From Palaemon carinicauda (taxonomy: Eukaryota; Arthropoda; Malacostraca; Decapoda; Palaemonidae), in the NCBI RefSeq assembly GCF_036898095.1, contig NC_090744.1, positions 14,932,655-14,996,654 of the forward strand: 64,000 nucleotides of DNA, written 5' to 3'. The position numbers and the translations under genes were made by a program. Of the stretch, positions 33,656-43,284 are shown one piece after another. The notes under the pieces were generated by a model that saw nothing but the letters and a program-made list of their open reading frames with translations, ran no database searches and was not told the origin of the DNA. Positions within the stretch are counted from its first letter, which is position 1. Each line of letters begins with the position of its first letter.

Positions 33656-35649
33656 TAAAATAGTAATACTTACTATTATATTTAATAGCTTAGGATAGTA
33701 AGCTAGAAAGGAAACAGGAAAGACATATCTGTGTTTCCTCTCCCAGGCAATTTCTGTGACCTCCGTCGGTATTAATATTTATTTTTCTTATAAGGGAAAA
33801 TAGAGTGGAATAACTCCCGTACATAGAGCCGAAGTCAGTGAATATTTACACTAACTCCTCCACCTGTAGAATATTAATACTGAACGGTGATTTAAAAGTG
33901 TCCCGATAATCAAAGGATTCATCAGGGTGTTGAGGGATTACTTTACCTCAACATATTATATGGTCCCAAAAATAGTCTGTGAAAGGATACGCAGAATATG
34001 TTAGAAATACTTGTACTACTGAATTGTTGCATACTGTAGTTTTACCAACCACTGTATTCTTATATACTATAGTTTTCTAACTACTATATTGTTATATACT
34101 GTAGTTATACTGGCTACTGTATTTGTGTATACTGTAGTTTTACCGGTATACCACCGTTGTAAAGGTTAGTGACTGGCGGCACTACCTGATAGAGAGAGAG
34201 AGAAAGAATGGAAAGGAGGATTTCCTATTATTATGGTTTAGCACAATATTTGAAAGTGTAGGAGGGCTACTGCTGCCTACTGTTTCCTTCCCAGAATGAG
34301 AGTTGAAATGGAAGGGGAGGAATGCATCTGATTCTAACTTCCACCCAGCCACAACTTTTGCCGCCGGCTGAACTGCCAGTAGCGAGGTTTGTGGATGGCA
34401 GTCCATAACAGTATAATGGGTTTCCCACGGGCAGCTGTCAGGGCTGGCTCAGACTTTCCCCCCGGGGCATTCGCATCCGGTGAAGGAAGGACATAAGTGG
34501 GAGTTGGCTGAAGCGGCAACCTATCTGGCACTAGTAGGTTCCCGGCCGGCAACTTAGTCAATACCGGCCAAAAGAATGTTGTGTTGGCTAGGCTGACACT
34601 AAAAGACAAAGGGGGGAGGGATGAGGGTCTTATAGTTTGTAAGGGAGAAAGGCAGTGGCAGGCATGCCATCTAATTTCGGCTGTAAACCAAGGAAGCATG
34701 GCTTCCTGTGCCGACGCCGTTGTGGTCGGCAGAGGAATACACAAATCCCCTGTACGCGACATTGTCGGCTATAAGACATGTTTTATAGTCTACAAGGGAG
34801 AAAGGAGGCGGCAGGTATGCCGCCTACTATCGGTTGTAAACTAAGGAAGCATAGCTTCCCATGCCAAAAACGTCGTGGGCGGCAGAGGGATCGCGATTTC
34901 CCCTGTCGGCGACATTGTCGGCAGCAAGACAATACACCCTGAATTACCGTCATACTTCGAAGCCGAGATACTCGGTGGCAAAGAAGATCGACGGTAAAAC
35001 TATCTAAGTCAAACCGGAGTTAACTACTCGGTGGCAATGATGAGAGATAGGGTTGCCGCTTGGGATGGCGGCACTCAGGGAGGAGAAAGGGTTTAGCTTC
35101 TTTTCTCTAAAAGAGAAAAGTATCGAATTATACCAATGAATTCTAGGGGATATATATCCCAAACCAAATTAATAGGAACGATACAAGAGGTTAAACAATG
35201 GGATTTACATTACTAACGTATACAGAATGGGTTAGGGTAGCCTAACCCGGGTGGGGATCGTGGCTACGATTGATACCATCAGGGTCCCATCGTATATGAA
35301 AGTAACGTTACATATCGGAAGAGGAAATATTATATGTATGCAATCTTCTCTAGTATAATTTGCCTAACTAGCTAAAAGTTTCTTTATGGCTAAATATCAG
35401 GAGCGTCCCACTACTAACTAAATAATTTGAATTTATGGCATGCGACAGCAGTCTCAAAATGGCCGCCTCCAGAGTTGGCTGCGCTCCACTTAACACACAT
35501 AAATTATACAAATTCAACTGTGAGAAGGGAGCTATAAATTATACACAGGAAAGATCAAATACTCAGTTTTCCAGAGGATGAAGATGCTGGAGATAGCATG
35601 ATAATAATCCAATAAACCGTAACAACACCGAGAGAAATGTGGGAGCGCA
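33656..35649 (-). other. DIRS 5' leader with two tandem-repeat blocks
   Basis: Non-coding leader between the right ITR and gag, interrupted by piggyBac. It contains about four copies of a ~34-bp unit around TATACTGTAGTTTTAC (34026-34150). It also has two copies of a 153-bp unit (34631-34783 and 34784-34932) around AAGGGAGAAAGG...GGAAGCAT. Open frames of 87-142 residues cover these repeats on both strands, with no family resemblance, and I do not call them genes. Confidence 0.65.
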
Positions 35650-35982
35650 CTTAGCTTAAATGCCACAGTTGAAAGTAATGATGGGCCGTAGTACTACAGG
35701 GAGGGGATCCACCAGGGACCTTGATAACGGCTCCCCTTCCGTTCGCCACTCTTCCCCCTCAAAGAGTTAAATCTATTCGGGGTGAAGATTGCTATGTGTC
35801 GTATCCAAAAATACGTCCTCTGATGTTATGCGATATCCTTGAAGATATATTAAGGATACTCACGCCAGGAGTTAGAATTCTGGAGACATATGGTTCATTC
35901 TCCGGGAGTATGACTGTAGCAAATATCCCCTAGAAAGCTACCTAAATGAACCTTTTATCAGGACGACATAGCCGAGCCCAAA
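35650..35982. repeat. DIRS right inverted terminal repeat
   Basis: Reverse complement of the left ITR from about 35650 to 35965. The outermost tip (GCCGAGCCCAAAA) differs from the left tip and is mirrored in the second half of the ICR. Gypsy sequence resumes at AATGGTAAACC. Confidence 0.92.
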
Positions 35983-37352
35983 AATGGTAAACCAATTGCA
36001 ATGCAAGGTGACATAGCAGCTGATGTATTAATTATGTCAGAGAAAACAGCTAAAACCATTCCTAATTTGTTATAAGAAAGCACAAATAACGTTTTGGAAG
36101 GTTATAATGGTTATGATATTTAGGTAATAGGTGCTTCGAACGTAAAAGTATAGTATAAAGATCAGAAGTTAGACAGAATGCCATTAACGGTAGTGGAAGG
36201 TAAAGGACAAACTTTACTAGGTTTGGACTGGTTACATTAAACAAAATTAGATTGGCCTAGTATTTTGAAGGTTGCAGGTACACTAGATGAACCAAAGAGT
36301 AAAGTGTCTGTGGATAATATTCGATCTGAGTTTTAAGACGTATTTGAAGATACAGTTAGTACAGTAAAGAACGCAAAGGCAATTTTAGTTTTGAAATCAG
36401 ATAGTAATCTTGGATTTTTTGCTGCAAAACCTGTACCTTATGCTATGAAAAGTGCAGTTGAAACAGAAATCAAAAAGTTAGAAAGTGAAAGTTCTTAGGA
36501 AAAAGGTTACATACTCAGATTGGGCTACACCATTAGTTCCTATTGTGAAGGAAAACGGTCAGGTTAGGTTATGTGGAGATTACAAGGTAACATTGAATCC
36601 ACAGCTTCAGGTAGCTGAGCATCCATTACCAAATCCAAAAGACATGTTTGCAACTATGTGAGGATTTTTTATTTTCTAAGTTAGATCTTAGACAAGCATT
36701 TCAACAGCTTCCCATGGATGAAAATACACAAGAACTATGTACAGTAAATACATCCTTAGGTTTGTATAGGCCAAAGAGATTGCCTTATGGAGTTGCAAGC
36801 AGTCCATCTATATGGCAACAAACTATAGATAGGATTTTTTCAGGAATGCAAGGGGTATTTATTTTCATAGATGCTATTTTAGTCTCTGGTAAAGATAAAA
36901 GAAAACATAGAGAAAGATTACGGGCAGTTATGAAGAAGATGAAGGAACATAATATTAGAGTAAATAGGAGCAAATGTATTTTAGAAGTTGATTCAGTGGA
37001 ATACTTGGGTTTTGTAATCAATGGTAAAGGTCTTCAGAAGACTAAGGAGAAAATTAATGCAGTGATATCAACTAAGGTACCAAAAATTTTTAAGAAAATA
37101 CAATCATTTTTAGGTTTAGTAACATTTAATGGAAATCTCATTCAGAATTTGTCTACAATAGCACATCCATTGTATAATTTGCTGAATAAAGGTTTAGAGT
37201 GGAATTGGACAAAAGATTGTCAGGAATCTTTTGAAAGAATTAGACAGGAAATAACTTCACCTACTTTTCTAGTACATTATCAAATGGATTTGCCAGTTAA
37301 ATTAGTTGGTGATGCATCGAACATAGGTTTAGGCGCAGTATTATCTCATGTA
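35983..37352 (+). pseudogene. Gypsy A protease-RT-RNase H start, continuation of the copy from 21446
   Basis: It resumes exactly where the copy broke at 23410. The protease region has a DIAADVLI remnant where the related copy has DTAADVSI. RT follows, with stops near 36075, 36334 and 36496 and an indel. From 36648 to 37352 RT is open: LDLRQAFQQLPMDE, then FIDAILV where the related copy has FIDDILI. An active-site Asp is therefore Ala, which should abolish RT activity. RNase H starts (VGDASNIGLGAVLSHV) and is cut off at 37352. Integrase and the 3' LTR are missing. Confidence 0.9.
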
Positions 37353-37730
37353 ATTAGTTTGGTCATTTTCATAAGTTCCGTGACCACTGAGAGCGGAGCT
37401 ACTTTTCTCATTAGATTTGAATTTTTGGAGGGATAAAAATGAATTTAGTCCCCATGCCCCTGTCAAAAGTGTGGGCATAACTTTTGACAGCCCTGCATTA
37501 AAAAATGGCCGCCGTTGCCAGCTCAAAAAATTAAGTTTTTCCTGGTTTTGCTTAGAGTGCTGTACAAAATATGTTTTATATGGTTTTTTGGCATCGGAAA
37601 CTCTTTTCTGATGTTATTTTATTGATTTAACTAGTTTTTCATATTCAAATTCACTATGACCGCCAATTTTGAGCACCGAACGTTCAATTTTGCTAGGTCA
37701 TTACAGACCTTTTATAGTAGGTTGTAATGG

Positions 37731-37733
<3 letters not shown>
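37353..37733. other. Unassigned segment between Gypsy fragment and retrocopy
   Basis: About 380 bases with no satellite motif and no recognised domain. It replaces the missing 3' part of the Gypsy copy. Only short open frames are present. It may be the remains of another insertion or of DNA captured when the Gypsy 3' half was lost. Confidence 0.4.
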
Positions 37734-37762
<29 letters not shown>

Positions 37763-37775
37763 GGCGATGAAGGAT

Positions 37776-37781
37776 TTTATT
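37776..37781 (-). terminator. Polyadenylation signal AATAAA of the retrocopy
   Basis: AATAAA on the minus strand, 13 bases before the 29-base A run and about 160 bases after the stop codon. Spacing is normal for a cleavage/polyadenylation site. Confidence 0.75.
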
Positions 37782-37940
37782 AACGATAGAAGTAAAAGTC
37801 AAGACACAAAAATCACTTTACAACAAAACCAAGGTTAATGGTTAAAACATGTTGAAACAAGGAAATGTCAAACAATAAATTGATATTGATTAGCAAATGT
37901 ACACCACTGAATCAATTGTACTACATCAATCATGGGACTT

Positions 37941-38480
37941 TTATACTTCTGAATCTGCTGAATCCCTAGACTCACTGTCAGATTCACTTTCCTCTAAGGA
38001 GTCAGGAAGCATGAGCTGTTGGGGCAAGGGGGGTTGTGTGTAGCGCACTGGTCGATATTTTCCATTCATAAGTTCCCAGCCATGACCAATAGGGGATGGA
38101 TGGCCAAACAAGTTGTAGTGTAGTTGACAATATGTGATATAGTTTGACCTTTCAACATGAGGATTCAAGGAGTCGTCATCAGGTGGGAGGCGGATCGTAC
38201 TCTTCTTCCTTTTTTGCCACTTGGAAGCCTTTGTTTGACCGCAAGTAGCATCTGCGCTTTCACCATAGATACAGGACAGTATAAAGGTCTTCACATCAGC
38301 TCGGATACTATCCTCCAAGTCGATCCTTTCACCAATTCCTTCTAGGAGCTTTCTCGCCTCAGGACCAGAGATCACCGTCTTCCTCACCTTCTTCTTTCCA
38401 TGGCCATAGAACACTGACGTATGATCACTTCTAGTGATTACATGCAAAGGGATGATTTGTGGGACTTCTCTGGTAGCATG
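37941..38480 (-). pseudogene. C-terminal part of an uncharacterised metazoan protein (retrocopy)
   Basis: An open frame of about 180 residues, with no Met needed because it is 5'-truncated; the sequence runs open from a stop at 38483. It contains LHVITRSDHTSVFYGHGKKK, resembling the 'H-x-x-T-G-x-D-x-T-S-x-F-x-x-x-GK' motif of a large, functionally undefined family found in many animal genomes. Next is GPEARKLLEGIGERIDL, a Cys/Lys-rich middle (SKWQKRKKSTIRLPPDDDSL), SPIGHGWELMNGKYRPV, and an acidic Ser/Asp/Glu tail. No transmembrane or catalytic motif is evident. In full-length relatives I believe a PIN/FEN-like nuclease region precedes this part, but that is recollection only. The frame is intact to its stop. 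Confidence 0.6.
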
Positions 38481-38498
38481 TCATGGCAGTTAATAAAG

Positions 38499-41400
38499 AC
38501 ATCCTACTTAGCAACGTAGTAAACCCAGAGCACAGGAGAAATAGCAGACTTCAGTGGTTATTATGATCAGCTATATAGCTGCTCTGCATAACTGGAGCAC
38601 AGAGGAAACTTTTGATTCCTTTGGTTACTTCGATTGATTATTTAGCTACTTAGCAAACCGGGGACAGGGAAGAAATAGTAAACTTCAGTGGTTATAATAA
38701 TTACCTATCTCGCTACTCAGCAAAATCAGAGCACAAGGGAAACAGTTGATTGTTTTGGTTATTACAATTGACTATTTAGGTACTTAGTAAACCCAGAACG
38801 CAGAGGAAATAGTAGACCCCAGTGATTATAATGATTAGCTATCTACCTACTCAGCAGGAGGGAAACAGTGTACTCTTTTGGTTATTACGATGAACTACTT
38901 TGCTACTTAGTAATCCTCGAACACAGGGTAAATAGCAGACACAAGACATTATAATAATTAGCTATCTAGCTACTCACCATATTCGGAGCACAGGGAAAAA
39001 TATTGATTACGGTGATTATTACAATTAGCTACTTAGCTACATAGTACACCCATTACTCAGAGGGAAATAATAAACTCCGGTGGTTTTAACGATTGGCTAC
39101 TACGTAAACCATAAACATGGGTGAAATAGTTGACTACAGTTATTATTACGATTGACTACTTAGCTGAAGGAAGTAGCTAAAGGGAAATAGTAGATTTAAG
39201 TAGACTCAAGTGGTTTTTATGATTAACTGTCTGGTTAGTAATTAGCATACTCGGAGCACAAGGAAACCGTTGATTCCTTTGGTAATTACAATTGGCTAAT
39301 TAGTATCTTAGTAAACCAGAACACGGGGGAAATAGCAGGTTTCATTGGTTATTATGATTAGAAATCTATAAACTGTATAAAAGGAGCACAAGGGAAACTG
39401 TTAATTCTCTTGGTTATTACGATTGACTATTCAGCTACTTAGGAAACCGAGAACACAAAGGAAATAGTAAACTCCAGTGGTTATAATAATTACATATCTA
39501 CCTAATCAGCCTACTCAGAACACAGGGGAAATATTTGATTCTTGTGGTTTTTACAATAGGCTACGAAGTAAATTTGTAAACACAGAACACATGCAGAATA
39601 CCAAATTCAGTGGTTTTTATGATTAGACAAATCCGAGCACAAGGGAAGCAGTGGAATCCTGTGAGTATTAGGATTGACTACCTAGCTACTTAGCAAACCC
39701 AGAGAACAGGGGGAATGGATAGGCCCCAGTGGATATAATGATTAGCTATCTAGCTACTCAGCGCATGCGGAGCACAAAGGAAACAGTTGATTCCATTCAT
39801 TATTATGATTGACTATTCAGCTACTTACTAAACAAAGAACACAGGGGAAATAGTAGACACCAGTGGTTATTATGATTAGGTATCTAACTACTCAGGATAC
39901 ACAGATCACAGGGAAAATAGTTTATTCCTTTGGAAATTACGATTGCCCACTTAGCTATTTAGTTAACCCAGAACACAGGTGAAATTTCATTGGTTATTGT
40001 TGTTAGCTATCTAGCTAATCAGCATACCCGGAGCACAGGGGAAATAGTTAATTCCTGTGGATATAACGATTTACTACTTAGCAATTTAGTAAACTTTAGT
40101 TATCACAGATGACTACTTAGCTACTTAGTAAACACAGAATATAAGAGAAGTAGTAGACTCCACTGGTTATAATACAGCTATCCAGCTACACAGCATACTC
40201 AGAGCACAGGGTAAACAGTTGAATCCCTTGGTTATTATGATTGACTACTTAGCTACATAGTACACATAGAACACAGGCGAAATAGTAGACTCCTGTGGTT
40301 ATGATAATTAGTGATCTAGCTATTCCCCACAATTTGAACAATGGGGAAACAGTTGATTCCTGTGGTTTTTACAATTGACTACTTAGCTACTTAGTAAATC
40401 CAGAACACATGGGAAATGTTAGACGCCAGTAACTATAATGATTAGCGATCTAGCTACTAAGCACAATTCGAGCACAGGGGAAACGGTTGATTGCTCTGGT
40501 TATTACGATTGGCTACTTAGTTACTTAGTAAAGCCAGAACACAGGTTTCAGTGGTTATTATGATTAGCAATCTAGCTACTCAGCATAATCAATGCATAGG
40601 GGAAACAGTTAATTCTGTGTATATAACTATTGACTACTTAACTATTTAGCAAACTTAGAACACAAGGAAAATAGTAGAATATGCTGATTATAATATTAGC
40701 TATCTAGCTATTCACCATAATCGGAGCACAGGGGAAACAGCTGATTCCTTTGGTTATTACAATTGACTATATAGTTACTAAATAAGCCCAGAAAATTCCG
40801 GAAATATTAGCGTTCCTGTTGTTATAATGATTACCTATCTAGCTAATCATCCTACTCAGAACACAGGTTAGACAGTTGATTCTCGTGATTATTACAATTA
40901 AGCGCTTAGCTACTGAGTAAACCCAAAATACATGGGATATAGCGCACTTTGGTGGTTATTATGACTAGCTATCTAGCTACTCAGCATAATTGGAGCACAG
41001 CATAAGCAGTTGATTCCTGTGGGTATTACGATTGACTACTTAGCAACTTAGTATAACCAGAACACAGGAGAAATAAGTAGGCTCCTCTGATTATAATGAT
41101 TAGCTATCTAGCAACTCAACACACTCAGATTACAGGAGAAACAGTTAATTCCTTTGATTGTTACGAATGACTTTTCAGCTACTTAGTAAATCCAGAACAC
41201 AGAGAAATAGTAGACTTCAGTGGTTTTAATGATTATCTATCTACTATAGATAATCATCATACTTGGAGCACAGGGAGAAATAGTTAATTTCTTTGGTTAT
41301 TGGTTACTTAGCTATTTAGTAAGCCAAGAACACAGGGGAAATATTAGACTTCAATGGTTATCATGACTAGCTATCAAGCTACTCAACAAAATCGGAGCAC

Positions 41401-41983
41401 AGGGGAAACTGTTGATTCCATCAGTTATTACGATTGATTATTTAACTACATAGAAAACCTGGAACACAGGGGAAATAGTAGATATCAGTGGCTATAATGT
41501 TTAGCTATCTATCTACTCAGCATTATCAGAGCACAGTGGATACAGTTGATTTATTTGGTTATTTCAATTGACTACTTAGTAAACTCATAACAAAAGGGAA
41601 AATGTACCCTTTAGAGGTTTTGATAATTGAATATATATTTTGTATTTGGCCACTTAGTAAGAACAGAATAAAAGTGGAAATAGTAGATTCCAGACATTAT
41701 AGTGATTTAGCTATCTAGCTACTCAGCCTATTCGGAACATGGGACAAACAACTGATTCGTTTGGTTCTTACGAATGAATACTTAGCTACATAGTAAGCCC
41801 ATAACACAAGGGAAAATTTTACTCCAGTATTTTTTACGACTAACTTTTTATCTAATCAATAAATTTAAAGTACTCTGGAAATATTAGACTCCAGACGTTA
41901 TAATAAATAGCTATCTAGCTACTCAGCATAATTGGAGCACAGAGGAAGCAGTTGATTCCTTTGATTATTACGATTGACTACTT
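38499..41983 (+). repeat. 134-bp dimeric satellite, block 5 (forward)
   Basis: About 26 dimeric units in forward orientation, starting CTACTTAGCAACGTAG and ending GACTACTTTA, where a LINE is inserted. Half-unit alternation is regular except for a few partial units. No gene is seen. Confidence 0.92.
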
Positions 41984-43050
41984 TATTAGTGCTGCCTTTA
42001 ACCGTGTTAATAATGAGGCCCTTGTTTTCGAACTCAAACAGTTGGGAGTGGGTGGGTCCGTTTCTTAGCATTATTATTGATTTTTTAAGTCATAGATCAC
42101 AAAGAGTTGTTGTTGATGAGCACCATAGTGAGTATAGGAATGTGATATCTGGTGTTCCACAGGGTAGTGTTCTTGGCCCATCACTTTTCATACTTTATAC
42201 ATATGACACGTGGTTTGGCCTAGAAAACAAGCTTGTTGCATATGCAGATGATGCTACTCGCTTTGCATCAATTCCATCCCCTGAATGTAGATCTGGGGTT
42301 GGTGAATCCCTTAATAGAGATCTATTTATAATTAGTGCATGGTGCAAATTATGGGGTATGAAGTTGAATCCTAATAAAACTCAAAGTATGATTATAAGTA
42401 GGTCAAGGAAGGTGGCTCCTTAACATCCGGATCTCAGTATCGATAATGTTTCTTTAAATTTGTATGACGCTTTTAAAATTTCAGGTGTGATTCTCGACGG
42501 CAAATTTACTTTTGAGAAACACACTAGGTCTGTGTCTTCTTAAGTTGCACAAAAAATTGGCTTATTGAGAAAGTCTTCTAAGATTTTCGGTGATCAATCT
42601 ATTCAAAAGAAGTGTTTTAATTCTTTGATTCTACCTTGTTTTTAGTATTGTTCTTCTGTTTGGTCTTCAGCTGCTGATTCTCATCTTAATTTGTTGGACA
42701 GAATCTTACAGTCTATTAAATTTTTGATTCTTGATCTAGATATTAATCTTTGGCACCGTCGTTCAATTAGTTCATTATGCATGTTGCATAAGATTTTTCA
42801 TAACTCTGATCATCATTTACATTCAGATCTCCCTGGATAATTCTATCCTGTTCGTAATTGTAGGCAGGGAGTTAATTTTAATAGCCCGGCCTTCTCCATC
42901 ATGAGGCTCAATACTAAACAGTATTCTAGAAGTTTTGTTCCAGCTGTTACAAAGTTGTGGAATTATCTTCCTAATCGTGTAGTTAAATCAGTAGAACTTC
43001 AGAAGTTCAAAGTTGGAACAAATGTTTTTATGTTGACCAGGCTGACATGA
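41984..43050 (+). pseudogene. LINE ORF2 fragment: RT palm to C-terminus
   Basis: Reverse transcriptase from the first catalytic Asp block through VISGVPQGSVLGPSLFILY and the active site VAYADDATRF, then the post-RT region (GLLRKSSKIFGDQS, LWHRRSISSLCMLHKIF) to the end FMLTRLT. Open to 42423, then stops at 42421, 42541, 42643 and 42838. Non-functional. Confidence 0.88.
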
Positions 43051-43284
43051 GTCTTTTTATGGTTTATATATGACATATCTGTTTTTGACGTTGTTAATAG
43101 TTTATATATGACATATCTATTTTGACGTTGTTACTGTTTTTACAATGATTTATTGTTAATTTGGTCTCATCATTTATTTATTTCCTTATTTCCTTTCCTC
43201 GCTGGGCTATTTTTCCCTATTGGAGTCCTTGGGCTTATAGCATCTTGCATTTCCAACTAGGTTTGTAGCTTGGCTAATAATAAT
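41984..43284 (+). mobile_element. 5'-truncated APE-type LINE copy
   Basis: It starts abruptly inside the RT (SAAFNRVNNEALVF) and ends with a 3' UTR and a (TAA)n tail at 43264-43284, followed by satellite AGCTACCTAG. It aligns throughout with the longer copy at 54395-57316, both on the plus strand. Truncation during target-primed reverse transcription explains the start. Confidence 0.9.

Larger units (their letters stand above)
23411..35982 (-). mobile_element. DIRS1-like tyrosine-recombinase retrotransposon, inserted in Gypsy A, carrying a piggyBac element
   Basis: The element splits a Gypsy protease: upstream ends ATCATAAA, downstream resumes AATGGTAAACC. It has the DIRS layout: inverted (not direct) terminal repeats of about 330-360 bp, and, in minus-strand order, gag, RT, RNase H, tyrosine recombinase, then an internal complementary region near the 3' end. 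No target duplication is visible, as expected for recombinase-mediated insertion. Removing the piggyBac element leaves about 8.4 kb, long for the family because of an extended 5' leader. Every gene has frameshifts or stops. Confidence 0.9.
37734..38498 (-). mobile_element. Processed retrocopy with poly(A) tract
   Basis: On the minus strand a coding region is followed by a 3' UTR of about 160 bases, an AATAAA signal (37776-37781), and, 13 bases later, an uninterrupted run of 29 A (plus-strand T at 37734-37762). This is the structure of a reverse-transcribed mRNA. The 5' end stops at the satellite near 38498, so the copy is 5'-truncated. No clear target duplication was found. Confidence 0.75.

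Noticed and set aside
34182..34844. Open frames of 74-142 residues on both strands in the DIRS leader
   Set aside because: They overlap each other and the 153-bp tandem repeat, have no recognisable domain, and lie in a non-coding leader.
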